This document shows, piece after piece, positions 42,298-51,290 of a DNA stretch of 64,000 bases. Each line of letters starts with the position of its first letter. The stretch's first letter is position 1. The stretch covers positions 1 through 64,000 of the forward strand of contig CADBIU010000027.1 of the NCBI GenBank assembly GCA_902794825.1. Direction: 5' to 3'. Source of the stretch: an uncultured Lachnospiraceae bacterium. Its GTDB lineage: Bacteria > Bacillota > Clostridia > Lachnospirales > Lachnospiraceae. Below the pieces are notes generated by a model, which searched no databases, was not told the origin of the DNA, and was given only the letters and a program-made list of their open reading frames with translations. A program made the position numbers and the translations under genes.

Positions 42298-43785
42298 GTG
42301 GACTTTATCAGAAACTTTCCGATGTTCAGCGTTGTGCTGAGCCTGTTCTCAGGCGTTTTGTGCACTATGCTGAGCGGCAAAAAAGCAAGAATATACACGA
42401 TCATCTACGAGTGCATTCTGTTAGTCATGGTTGCAGCGGTTCTCCGCTATACTGTGGTGACCGGGGAAGCCTTTACCTATGTGCTGGGAGAATTTCCTGC
42501 CCCCTGGGGGAATGAGCTTCGGGCCGGCACGCTGGAAGCGTCGATCGCGGTCCTGTTCATCGCAGTGATGCTGTGCGCGGTGCTGGCGGGCCAGCACTAT
42601 GTCCGCAAGGATATTGACGAGAGCAAGGTCAACATCTATTATGCGATCCTGAACCTGATGACAGCAGCCCTGATGGCGATGACCTGGACCAACGATATTT
42701 TCTCCGGATACGTATTTCTGGAGATCCTGACGCTGACAAGCTGCGGCGTCCTGATAGTGCGCGAGATCGGCAGAACGACACTGGCGGCGGTGCGCTACAT
42801 GATCCTCAATCTGGTGGGGTCGGGCCTGTTTCTTCTGGGCGTTGTGCTCCTGTACGATATCACGGGAAATCTTCTGATGGTGCCGATGCAGCGCGAGATC
42901 GCGATGCTGTACCAGGATCCGGGCGCCCGGGTCGTGCTGATCATGGCGACAGGCATCCTGACCATCGGACTCTCGATCAAGAGCGGACTTTTCCCCTTCC
43001 ACTACTGGATGCCGGACACTTACGGCTGGGCTACGCCTACATCCGGAGCGGTGCTCTCGTCGCTGGTCTCCAAGTGCTACATCTTCTTGTTGATCAAAAT
43101 ATACTGGCGCGTGATCGGGATCGATATCTTTACGGATATGCCGATCCGCAACGTTTTGTTTGTGCTTGGACTGTGCGGAATGGTGTTCGGCTCGGTCTCG
43201 GCGATCCGGGCGGAGAATATAAACCGGATGGTGGCTTTCTCGTCTGCGGCACAGATCGGCTACATCTATATGGGGATCGGACTGGGCGGAACCGCGGGCT
43301 TTACCGCAGCGGTGTTCCACATCATGGCCCACGCGGTCACCAAATCCCAGCTGTTTCTGACAACGCCGAGACTTGCCGCGGTGTCCGGAAACAGCCTGCG
43401 GTTCAAGAATCTGCAGGGCTGCGCCCTCAGAGATCCCAATGCGGGACTGTTTTTCCTGATCCCGAGCCTTTCGATGATCGGTATCCCCATTTTCGCAGGC
43501 TTTTCGTCAAAACTCTTTTTTGCTTTGGCGGCCGCGGACAGGGGCGGGATCAAACTGATCCTGGTCATGCTGGCGCTGGCGGCAAGTTCGCTGCTGAACG
43601 CATTGTACTTTATAAGGACGCTGATCCGTATCTATACACAATCTGACTCTGTAAAAGAGAAAGTCAGACACCATCTGGATTACAATATCCCAATGGCCGT
43701 CCTGACACTTGCCAATCTGGCGATGGGACTTTTCAGCGGCGTTTTCGCGGCGCTGATCGGGCAGGGATTTGGAATGTTCTACTGA
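42298..43785 (+). CDS. Proton-channel antiporter subunit 1 (MrpD/NuoN-like)
   Basis: A 495-residue Proton_antipo_M protein with about 14 membrane segments. Channel residues are visible: Glu in GYVFLEILTL, Lys in IKSGLFPFHYWMPDTYGWATPTSGAVLSSLVSK, and Lys/His in FHIMAHAVTKSQLFL. GTG start with AAGGAG at 42286-42291. First of four homologous large subunits. Confidence 0.9.
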   Translation: MDFIRNFPMFSVVLSLFSGVLCTMLSGKKARIYTIIYECILLVMVAAVLRYTVVTGEAFTYVLGEFPAPWGNELRAGTLEASIAVLFIAVMLCAVLAGQHYVRKDIDESKVNIYYAILNLMTAALMAMTWTNDIFSGYVFLEILTLTSCGVLIVREIGRTTLAAVRYMILNLVGSGLFLLGVVLLYDITGNLLMVPMQREIAMLYQDPGARVVLIMATGILTIGLSIKSGLFPFHYWMPDTYGWATPTSGAVLSSLVSKCYIFLLIKIYWRVIGIDIFTDMPIRNVLFVLGLCGMVFGSVSAIRAENINRMVAFSSAAQIGYIYMGIGLGGTAGFTAAVFHIMAHAVTKSQLFLTTPRLAAVSGNSLRFKNLQGCALRDPNAGLFFLIPSLSMIGIPIFAGFSSKLFFALAAADRGGIKLILVMLALAASSLLNALYFIRTLIRIYTQSDSVKEKVRHHLDYNIPMAVLTLANLAMGLFSGVFAALIGQGFGMFY

Positions 43786-43798
43786 GGGAGGTTAAGAC

Positions 43799-45241
43799 AT
43801 GCTGATGATCGCGGCAATACTGATACCTGTAGCGGCAGGGATCGTGATATCGGCGGTCCCCATGGAGGACCGGACGAGAAAGATACTGTACATGTGCAGC
43901 GTGCTCCTTACAGATATCGCCGCTGTTTTTGCGGCAATGAGCGGCGGTACGCTGCGCCTGTCGGAACTGTCAGAAGGTGTGGCTATAATCTTCAGAGCTG
44001 ACACGCTGGGCAGGTGCTTCCTGGCAGTGACAATACTGCTGTACACCTGTGTGCTCTTTTATTCCTTCGAGTACATGAAGATGGAGGAGCGGATCCCGAC
44101 TTTCTACGCATTCTACCTGATCTCCATGGGAGCGCTCATTGCGGAATGCTTCGCGGGGAATCTGGTCACGATGTACCTGAGTTTCGAGTTCCTGACACTG
44201 ACCTCTATGCCGCTGGTGCTCCATGAGAGGACCAAAGAGGCTGTCGCAGCAGGCCTCAAGTACCTGTTCTACTCAGTAGCGGGCGCTATGATGGGTCTTC
44301 TCGCGATTTTCTTCGTCTATCATGTTGCGAAGAACCCGGAACTCTTTGTCTACGGCGGCTTTATGGATCCGTCAAAATATACCGGCGAGGAGACTGTCCT
44401 TCTGGCGGCTGTTCTGGCGGGTATTGTCGGCTTCGGCGCCAAAGCGGGTATGTATCCGCTTCACGGATGGCTTCCGACCGCGCATCCCATCGCGCCGGCT
44501 CCCGCCTCCGCGCTGCTGTCCGCCATGATCGCCAAGGGAGGCGTTCTGGCGGTGATCAGGCTTGTATATTTCTCTGTGGGGGATCAGCTCCTGCGGGGGA
44601 CCTGGGCGCAGCTTGCCTGGATGTGCCTCGCGACCCTGACGATCCTCATGGGTTCCACCATGGCTTTCGGTGAGGAAAATCTCAAGAAGAGACTTGCTTA
44701 TTCCACAGTCAGCCAGATCTCCTATATCATGCTCTCGCTCTCTCTTTTGACAGACGCGGGTTTGCGGGGAGGGCTTCTGCATGTGTTCAGCCACGCCTGC
44801 GCCAAAGGCTGCCTGTTCCTGGTGGCCGGCGTCTTTATCTATAAGCTCAGGATACGCAGAGTTACTGAACTTATGGGGATCGGCAGGACAATGCCCCTCA
44901 CACTGGCGTGTTTCACACTTGCCTCTATCTCCCTTGTGGGAATACCGCCGATGGGCGGATTTACAAGTAAATGGGCCATCGCGACGGCGGCTATGGACAG
45001 CGGAGCGGGCGTTTTCGCGGTCCTGGGTCCTGTGGTCCTGCTGATCTCAGCGCTCCTGACCGCGGGCTATCTGCTGCCGGTCATGGTAGACGGTTACTTC
45101 CCGGGTATGGTGACGGGATACGAAGACGATGAGAAAGCTGAGCCCAATGCGCTTATGCTGATCCCGATGTTCATCCTGTGCGCGGGATCCATGCTGGTAG
45201 GCGTATTCGGAAGTTCCTTTATGGGAGGACTGGTATTCTGA
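43799..45241 (+). CDS. Proton-channel antiporter subunit 2 (NuoM/MrpD-like)
   Basis: 480 residues, about 14 membrane segments. Key residues: Glu in YLSFEFLTLTSMPLVLHE, Lys in FGAKAGMYPLHGWLPTAHPIAPAPASALLSAMIAK, Lys in HVFSHACAKGCLFL. GGGAGG precedes ATG 43799. The 13-bp gap to the previous gene and 25 bp to the next keep it in the operon. Confidence 0.9.
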   Translation: MLMIAAILIPVAAGIVISAVPMEDRTRKILYMCSVLLTDIAAVFAAMSGGTLRLSELSEGVAIIFRADTLGRCFLAVTILLYTCVLFYSFEYMKMEERIPTFYAFYLISMGALIAECFAGNLVTMYLSFEFLTLTSMPLVLHERTKEAVAAGLKYLFYSVAGAMMGLLAIFFVYHVAKNPELFVYGGFMDPSKYTGEETVLLAAVLAGIVGFGAKAGMYPLHGWLPTAHPIAPAPASALLSAMIAKGGVLAVIRLVYFSVGDQLLRGTWAQLAWMCLATLTILMGSTMAFGEENLKKRLAYSTVSQISYIMLSLSLLTDAGLRGGLLHVFSHACAKGCLFLVAGVFIYKLRIRRVTELMGIGRTMPLTLACFTLASISLVGIPPMGGFTSKWAIATAAMDSGAGVFAVLGPVVLLISALLTAGYLLPVMVDGYFPGMVTGYEDDEKAEPNALMLIPMFILCAGSMLVGVFGSSFMGGLVF

Positions 45242-45266
45242 CACTGAAAACGGGAGGAGATCGATC

Positions 45267-46784
45267 TTGAGCCCTGTATTTTTGCTGATCCCGATCCTGC
45301 TGCCCATTGCGGGCGGACTGGCGATGCTGATCAGACCTCTGAAAAAAGAAAAGAAAAGGAGAATCTGCTGCGAAACCCTGGCCCTTTTGACGTCTGCCTG
45401 TGTCTGGGCGGCCGCCCTTTGGGTACAGCGCGATTCTGTCACGATCTACAGCTTCACCCGCGGGTTTGCGGTGAACTTCTGCGTGGACGGCATGGCGAAT
45501 GTGTTCGCGATCATGATCTCCCTGATGTGGCCGCTCGTCCTTCTGTATGCCTTCGAGTATATGAAGGGTGACGAAGGGAGAGACCGCTTTTTTGCCTTTT
45601 ATATGATGACTTACGGCGTGACGCTGGGCGTCTGCTACTCGGCGGACATGATCACGATGTATGTATTTATCGAAATGCTGACGCTGGTTACGATCCCGCT
45701 TGTGTCTCACTATGGCGGACACGAGAGTATGTACGCGGGGCGCAAGTACGCCGCTTACACCATCGGAGGCGCTTCCCTGGGCTTTGTGGCGGTGGTCCTG
45801 ACAACAGTGTTCGGCATGTCTGGAATCTTTAAATACGGCGGAAGCATCGACGTAAGCTATGACCCCGCTATGATGCAGCTGGCATTCGTGCTGGGCTTTG
45901 TCGGATTCGGGGCCAAAGCGGCGGTATTCCCTCTGCACGACTGGCTGCCGACGGCTTCTGTCGCGCCGACTCCTGTAACAGCGCTTCTGCATGCGGTGGC
46001 GGTGGTCAATTCAGGCGTCTTCGCTGTGATGCGGATGACTTATTTCGTCTTCGGGGCGGATTATCTGCGGGGAACAGCGGCGCAGGCGATCTGCCTTTCA
46101 CTTGCGATATTTTCGCTTCTCTTTGGCGCCGCCCAGGCGTTGAGGGGGCGCCATTTTAAGAGACGGCTTGCCTACTCCACAATGAGTAATCTTTCCTACA
46201 TGCTCCTTGGGACAATGACGCTGACGCCGCAGGGACTTAAGGCAGGACTGGCGCATATGGTATTTCACGGCGTCATCAAGATCAGCCTGTTCATGTGCGC
46301 GGGCGCTTTTATGCATCAGGCCCGGAAATCCTATATCTATGAGCTGAACGGGATCGGCCGGCGGATGCCCGCTACTTTTACAGCCTGCACGCTCTGCGCT
46401 CTGTCTCTGACGGGAATCCCGCCCTTCTGCGGGTTTGTCTCCAAGTGGCAGCTGCTGTCAGCAGGACTCGGGGCCGCTTCGGATGCAATGAAAATGCGGA
46501 CGGCGGATTCGACCGTCTCGCGGATCCTTCCTTATCTGCTGTACGCAGGGGTAGTGGCGCTGATCATCGCTGCTTTTCTGTGCGCGATGTACACGATCAG
46601 TATTACGGTGAGAGCTTTCTTCCCTCTGGACGAAAAGGACCTGTATAAGAGCAGCAAGGTCAGGGAGGCGGGGCCGCTCATGCTTGTTCCCCTCTATGCC
46701 TTCGGAGTATGCAATATTCTGTTCGGAATGTTCCCGGGACCGATCCTGGCCGTACTGACGGCGATAGGAGAAGGAAGGCTTTGA
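45267..46784 (+). CDS. Proton-channel antiporter subunit 3 (NuoL/MrpA-core-like)
   Basis: 505 residues from a TTG start (GGGAGGAG upstream). Glu in MYVFIEMLTLVTIPLVSHYG, Lys in FGAKAAVFPLHDWLPTASVAPTPVTALLHAVAVVN, Lys in HMVFHGVIKISLFM. The central position that is Lys in the sister subunits (SAMIAK, SGILTK, SSLVSK) is Asn here (HAVAVVN), and the HA-V-V pattern is NuoL-like. Proton relay could therefore differ in this subunit. Confidence 0.88.
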   Translation: MSPVFLLIPILLPIAGGLAMLIRPLKKEKKRRICCETLALLTSACVWAAALWVQRDSVTIYSFTRGFAVNFCVDGMANVFAIMISLMWPLVLLYAFEYMKGDEGRDRFFAFYMMTYGVTLGVCYSADMITMYVFIEMLTLVTIPLVSHYGGHESMYAGRKYAAYTIGGASLGFVAVVLTTVFGMSGIFKYGGSIDVSYDPAMMQLAFVLGFVGFGAKAAVFPLHDWLPTASVAPTPVTALLHAVAVVNSGVFAVMRMTYFVFGADYLRGTAAQAICLSLAIFSLLFGAAQALRGRHFKRRLAYSTMSNLSYMLLGTMTLTPQGLKAGLAHMVFHGVIKISLFMCAGAFMHQARKSYIYELNGIGRRMPATFTACTLCALSLTGIPPFCGFVSKWQLLSAGLGAASDAMKMRTADSTVSRILPYLLYAGVVALIIAAFLCAMYTISITVRAFFPLDEKDLYKSSKVREAGPLMLVPLYAFGVCNILFGMFPGPILAVLTAIGEGRL

Positions 46785-46867
46785 CGGCAAAACATTGATA
46801 AGTATTGAAAAAATGCGGAAAAATAACGGCTAGAACAGCTGTTTTTTCCGCGGAACGGAGCACAGGG

Positions 46868-49003
46868 ATGCTTATTGCGACGATCGTTTTCGGACCGTTT
46901 GCCGGAGCGGCAGCTGCGGCCGCCATAGGGAAAAAGAGTGAAAAAGCCGGAGAATACGCGGCTCTTTTCCTGACGCTCTGCGTACTTGGACTGTCGCTGG
47001 CCCTTGTGCCTCTGGCGGGTACAGCGACCCTCTATCCGTCCGCGGAAGGGGCAGTCGGGGCGTCCTTTGTGATCCCGGGAATACTGTCCGGAAGCGGACT
47101 GACTTTCTGTGTTACGGGGTTCAGGGCAGTGTACGCTGTGATCACCGCGATCATGTGGGTCGGGACAACGATGTTTTCCCCGGAATATTTTGCCCACGAG
47201 AAGGAAAACCTGGGAAGGTACAAGTTTTTCGTGCTGTTTACGCTGGGAGCTGTTGAGGGCGTCATGCTCTCGGCAGACCTGATGACGGCGTTTGTGTTCT
47301 TTGAGGTGCTGTCCTTTACATCCTTTACATGGGTAATCCATGAACAGACCCGGGACGCGATCCGCGCCGGGTACACCTACCTGTTTGTTGCGGTGATCGG
47401 CGGTCTCATGCTGTTCATGGGTCTGGTGCTCCTCGACCGCACTGTGGGAACGCTGTCTTTTGCCGGGTTGTCGGAGGCGCTCAAGGGCGCAGGCTCTTCG
47501 GCGGACAGTCTCGCGCAGCCCAAGGTACTGGCGGCAGGCGTACTGATCCTTCTCGGCTTCGGCGCAAAGGCGGGTATGTTCCCGCTGCATGTCTGGCTCC
47601 CCAAGGCCCATCCGGCGGCGCCTTCCCCTGCATCCGCCCTTCTGTCAGGCATACTGACCAAGGTCGGCGTATACGGAATCCTGATGACAGCGCTCTATGT
47701 GCTGGCCGGAGATTTCCGGTTCGGGCTGATCGTGCTGGCGGCGGGAATGATCACCATGCTGCTGGGAGCAGTTCTGGCGCTGTTCTCTGTCAATCTCAAG
47801 CGCACGCTGGCTTGTTCCTCCATGTCTCAGATCGGATTTATCCTGACGGGCGTGGCAGTGACGGTGCTCATGGGAGCTGTCGGCGAGAAAGAAGCCGTGA
47901 TGACAGCGCTGGCCGGCACAGTGCAGCATATGGTCAACCATTCGCTGCTCAAACTGACGCTGTTTATGTGCACGGGCGTGGTGGTCATGAACCTTCACAG
48001 CCTGACATTGGACGATATCAGGGGCTTTGGCAGGAACAAGACTTCTCTCAAGATCGCATTTGCTCTCGGAGGCCTCGGGATCAGCGGCGTGCCGCTCTTT
48101 AACGGCTATATCAGTAAGACTCTGCTCCACGAGGGAATTGTTGAAGCCATTCATGTCATGGCTGAGGCGAGGGAATTCGGCCTTTCGACGATCGATGCGG
48201 CGACGGCAGGGAATATTACTGATATTTTGAGAGTCGGCGAATGGATCTTCCTCTTCTCCGGCGGCCTGACTTTTGCCTACATGCTCAAACTGTTTATCTG
48301 CATCTTTGTGGAGAAGAACCGGGATGAGGAGCGTCAGGAGCGGTATGACAGTTCTGCGAAGTGCATGAATCCCGTGAGTACAGCGGCGATCCTGGGATCG
48401 TCTCTGTTCATGGTGATCCTGGGAATGCCGCCGGTGACGAAGAGACTGATCGCTTTTGCTCTGGGTGAGGACGAGATCCTTGAATTTGCGGCTTTCACAT
48501 TGGAGAACTTAAAAGGAGGCGCGATCTCTCTGGCGATCGGCGCCCTGGTCTATCTGTTTGTCGTAAGGCGCCTGCTGTTCAGGGAAGGTTCCTATGTCAA
48601 CCTCTGGCCGGAGAAACTGGATCTGGAGGAGGGACTTTACAGGCCCGCACTGACAAAATGGATTCCGGGAGTCCTTCTCGCGGCCGCTTCCGTTTTCGGC
48701 GAGAACAAAGTGCTGAGACCGGTGTGCGGATTCTGCCTTGATATGGTGCAAAAGACAGCATACTGCTTCAGCGTCAGCACGGACTATCTGATCCTGGAAA
48801 TGAGGAATTCCGTACTGCGGGAGAAAAAAGTGCGCAAAGCAGGCATGGGACAGGTCAGCCGCTTCCGCATGCTGCGGGAGGGCACAGCGGCGGCTGTAAA
48901 CCCTATTTTGCGCAATTTTACGTTTGCTTTGCTTATGACTTGCCTTGGAATCCTGATGATTTTGGGAGTTTTGCTGATTGCAATTGTGCATATTACTCCA
49001 TAG
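46868..49003 (+). CDS. Proton-channel antiporter subunit 4 (MrpA/NuoL-like, long)
   Basis: 711 residues. ATG 46868 (ACGGAG upstream) starts directly at a hydrophobic helix and is preferred over a TTG at 46805. Glu in FVFFEVLSFTSFTWVIHE, Lys in FGAKAGMFPLHVWLPKAHPAAPSPASALLSGILTK, Lys in HMVNHSLLKLTLFM. An extra C-terminal part of about 200 residues has a lateral-helix-like stretch and a last membrane segment, but no MbhD/MbhE modules, which are separate genes here. Last gene of the operon. Confidence 0.88.
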   Translation: MLIATIVFGPFAGAAAAAAIGKKSEKAGEYAALFLTLCVLGLSLALVPLAGTATLYPSAEGAVGASFVIPGILSGSGLTFCVTGFRAVYAVITAIMWVGTTMFSPEYFAHEKENLGRYKFFVLFTLGAVEGVMLSADLMTAFVFFEVLSFTSFTWVIHEQTRDAIRAGYTYLFVAVIGGLMLFMGLVLLDRTVGTLSFAGLSEALKGAGSSADSLAQPKVLAAGVLILLGFGAKAGMFPLHVWLPKAHPAAPSPASALLSGILTKVGVYGILMTALYVLAGDFRFGLIVLAAGMITMLLGAVLALFSVNLKRTLACSSMSQIGFILTGVAVTVLMGAVGEKEAVMTALAGTVQHMVNHSLLKLTLFMCTGVVVMNLHSLTLDDIRGFGRNKTSLKIAFALGGLGISGVPLFNGYISKTLLHEGIVEAIHVMAEAREFGLSTIDAATAGNITDILRVGEWIFLFSGGLTFAYMLKLFICIFVEKNRDEERQERYDSSAKCMNPVSTAAILGSSLFMVILGMPPVTKRLIAFALGEDEILEFAAFTLENLKGGAISLAIGALVYLFVVRRLLFREGSYVNLWPEKLDLEEGLYRPALTKWIPGVLLAAASVFGENKVLRPVCGFCLDMVQKTAYCFSVSTDYLILEMRNSVLREKKVRKAGMGQVSRFRMLREGTAAAVNPILRNFTFALLMTCLGILMILGVLLIAIVHITP

Positions 49004-49061
49004 AATAAAAAGACAGGGTAAAAAATAGAAACAATAATGAGCAAGAAAAAAGGTATATTTA

Positions 49062-50873
49062 ATGAGCATATTTGACTTCCTGACACTCTTCGGCGGTCTC
49101 GCTATGTTCCTTTACGGAATGCGGCTTATGGGAGACGGCCTCAAAGAGAGCTCCTCCGGAACCCTCAAGAAGGCAATGGAGTCGGTTACCAACAACCAGT
49201 TCAAGGCATTTCTTCTGGGTTTGGGCATTACGGCGATCATTCAGTCGTCTACGGCTACGATCGTCATCACATCAGGTCTGGTCGGAGCGGGTCTTCTGAC
49301 GCTTCACCAGTCCATCGGTATCATTATCGGCGCTAACGTCGGTACTACCGTCACGGGCCAGATCATCAGGCTTCTGGATCTGGACACAGGAGGCGGAGCC
49401 ACCTCCTGGCTGCAGCTTTTCAAACCGTCGTCTTTGGCGCCCATCGCGCTGATCATCGGCATTATCATTATCATGGGAGGCCGGCTCAAGAGTTCGCGGC
49501 AGATCGGAAATATCGCGATCGGCTTCGGTATTTTGTTCTCGGGCCTTATGAACATGACCGCCGCTGTCAATGTCCTGACAGAGTCAGGCATGGTGGAAGG
49601 GCTGTTCACCGGCCTTGGCAACAACCCGGTCCTCGGCTATCTGACAGGTGCGGCCGTCGCGTTTGTGCTGCAGAGTTCATCGGCTACGATCGGTATCCTG
49701 CAGGCCTTCTCCGCATCGGGCATGCTGACATTTAAGGCAGTGTATCCGGTCATTGTCGGCGTCTATCTCGGCGACAGTGTGACCACGGGTATTGTCTGCT
49801 TCATCGGTGCGAGCGCGGAGCAGAAGAGAGTAGGTATCGTCAATATTCTCTTCAATATCGGCAAGATGGCGCTGATCCTGATCGGCGTTGCGATCCTGCG
49901 TCAGTTTGGTTTTCTGGACGGAATCTGGGACAAAGTAGTGAACTCCGGCGTGATCGCGAACACCAATACAGTCTTCAACCTGGCTGCAAGTATCCTGTTG
50001 TTCCCGGTAGTCGGGGTGTTTGAGAGGACGGGAGTCCGCCTTGTGCCCGACGACAAGGAAAAGCCGAACAAATACCAGGACAAGCTGGACGCGCTCAACC
50101 CCATGTTCTTCGATACGCCGGCGCTGGCGTTGCGAAGCTGCTACGATATCCTGCTTACTTTATGCCGTTCTTCCAGGGCCAATATTGAAAAGTCCTTCGG
50201 GCTTTTAGAAAATTATGACGAAAAAGTCTATGAGGAGATCGTGGAAGAAGAGGCGAATCTTGACCTGCTCACAGACCGCGTCAGCCGCTATATCGTGGAA
50301 TATCTTCCGCATATTCGGGACGCGCAGAACGCGGCGATCCTCGACCAGTACTACAAGGTTGTGACAGATTTCGAGCGCCTTGGCGACCATGCGGTGAATA
50401 TTGCCGACAATGCCGGCAGTATGCACAGACTGCAGAAAAAGTTCACGAAGACCGCGATCAGCGAGCTGGAGATCCTCGAGGACCTTCTAAGGGAGATCCT
50501 TGACAATGTGGACCTTGCGTTCGGAAAGAGGGACGTGGATGCGGCGTTCAGGATCGAACCGCTGCAGCAGGTTGCCACCGACATGGTCAGTAAACTCAAG
50601 AGACACCATCTTGACAGAATGAGTAAAGGTGAGTGCGACATTTTCACAGACGCCAACTTCGAGAACCTGATGTCGGACATGCAGAGAATTGCCGACGTCA
50701 GCACCAACATCGGCGAGGCGACGCTGGTCCGCGTCAACCCTGAACTTGCCGATAATGAGCACGATTACTTCGCCGCGCTGCGCTCGGGTCAGAACAAGGA
50801 ATACAACGAACAGTTCAACAGCGCGTACGAGAAATATAAGGACCGTTTCAGAAAAGTGGCGGAGAACGGTTGA
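49062..50873 (+). CDS. Na/Pi cotransporter family protein (second copy)
   Basis: 603 residues: two QSS repeats (IIQSSTATIVITSGLVGAGLL; VLQSSSATIGILQAFSASG) in the membrane half, PhoU-like helical C-terminal half. It is 58 bp after the antiporter operon and could be co-transcribed, so sodium gradient made or used by the antiporter may couple to phosphate movement. No terminator separates them. Confidence 0.93.
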   Translation: MSIFDFLTLFGGLAMFLYGMRLMGDGLKESSSGTLKKAMESVTNNQFKAFLLGLGITAIIQSSTATIVITSGLVGAGLLTLHQSIGIIIGANVGTTVTGQIIRLLDLDTGGGATSWLQLFKPSSLAPIALIIGIIIIMGGRLKSSRQIGNIAIGFGILFSGLMNMTAAVNVLTESGMVEGLFTGLGNNPVLGYLTGAAVAFVLQSSSATIGILQAFSASGMLTFKAVYPVIVGVYLGDSVTTGIVCFIGASAEQKRVGIVNILFNIGKMALILIGVAILRQFGFLDGIWDKVVNSGVIANTNTVFNLAASILLFPVVGVFERTGVRLVPDDKEKPNKYQDKLDALNPMFFDTPALALRSCYDILLTLCRSSRANIEKSFGLLENYDEKVYEEIVEEEANLDLLTDRVSRYIVEYLPHIRDAQNAAILDQYYKVVTDFERLGDHAVNIADNAGSMHRLQKKFTKTAISELEILEDLLREILDNVDLAFGKRDVDAAFRIEPLQQVATDMVSKLKRHHLDRMSKGECDIFTDANFENLMSDMQRIADVSTNIGEATLVRVNPELADNEHDYFAALRSGQNKEYNEQFNSAYEKYKDRFRKVAENG

Positions 50874-50916
50874 CAGAACCGTTACAATTTGGTAATAACA
50901 TGTGTGTAGAATAAAG

Positions 50917-50992
50917 GTTTTCGGTTACTGACGGGTTTGTGGAGCACCACATGGGAACCGGAAATTGTGAAGAAGTCGACCGTCTGGGCAGT
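50917..50992 (+). promoter_or_regulatory. ZTP riboswitch (pfl motif) controlling fhs
   Basis: The segment contains GTTACTGACGGG, then GGAGCACCACATGGGAACCGG, and the conserved 3' strand CCGTCTGGGCA at 50980-50990, the hallmark of pfl/ZTP RNAs. A terminator follows at 51003-51040, and fhs is the next gene. ZTP and ZMP accumulate when 10-formyl-THF is low. Ligand binding would favour read-through into formate-THF ligase. Confidence 0.9.
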
Positions 50993-51002
50993 GATAGGTA
51001 GT

Positions 51003-51041
51003 AGAGCAGATACTGTAAGACTACCGTTACTGCTCTTTTTG
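51003..51041 (+). terminator. Riboswitch-controlled terminator upstream of fhs
   Basis: AGAGCAG (51003-51009) pairs with CTGCTCT (51030-51036), followed by TTTTTG. GTAGT at 50998-51002 can instead pair with ACTAC at 51020-51024, a possible alternative fold. Confidence 0.82.
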
Positions 51042-51056
51042 TGTAATTATTCAGCA

Positions 51057-51126
51057 CCCCGGGAAAAAGTCCGGAAACAGACCGGGGAGCTTGTTCACCG
51101 GGCTGTTTCCGGACTTTTTCCCGGGG
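51057..51126. repeat. 24-bp perfect inverted repeat (long hairpin)
   Basis: The arm 51057-51080 (begins CCCCGGGAAAAAGTCC) is exactly complementary to 51103-51126. After one mismatch the pairing continues for four more base pairs around a 12-base loop. Pairing this strong would dominate the RNA or extrude in DNA. Confidence 0.9.
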
Positions 51127-51162
51127 CGGACAAGGCGCGCAGCGCCTCTGGACGCCTACAGT

Positions 51163-51240
51163 CCCGAATGCGAAGCATTTGGGACGTGGGTGCTGAATGC
51201 GAAGCACCCCGGATGCGAAGCAATCGGGACGTGGTGCTGA
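51163..51240. repeat. Direct repeats with ATGCGAAGCA palindrome
   Basis: 51163-51196 and 51208-51240 are near-identical 33-34-bp copies (CCCGAATGCGAAGCA... and CCCGGATGCGAAGCA..., both ending GTGCTGA or TGCTGA). The core ATGCGAAGCA, itself a small hairpin, occurs three times (51168, 51197, 51213). Confidence 0.8.
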
Positions 51241-51290
51241 GTAATTATAAAAAATATACAGTATACCAACATTAAATTCAGGAGGAAAGA

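Larger units (their letters stand above)
51044..51247. mobile_element. MITE-like palindromic element in the fhs leader
   Basis: A 204-bp block bounded by 15-bp inverted repeats: TAATTATTCAGCACC (51044-51058) and GGTGCTGAGTAATTA (51233-51247), 14 of 15 complementary. Inside are a very long hairpin (51057-51126) and two 33-34-bp direct repeats. There is no transposase. The block sits between the riboswitch terminator and fhs, so it is transcribed as 5' leader when fhs is on. Non-autonomous transposon or REP-like unit. Confidence 0.6.
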
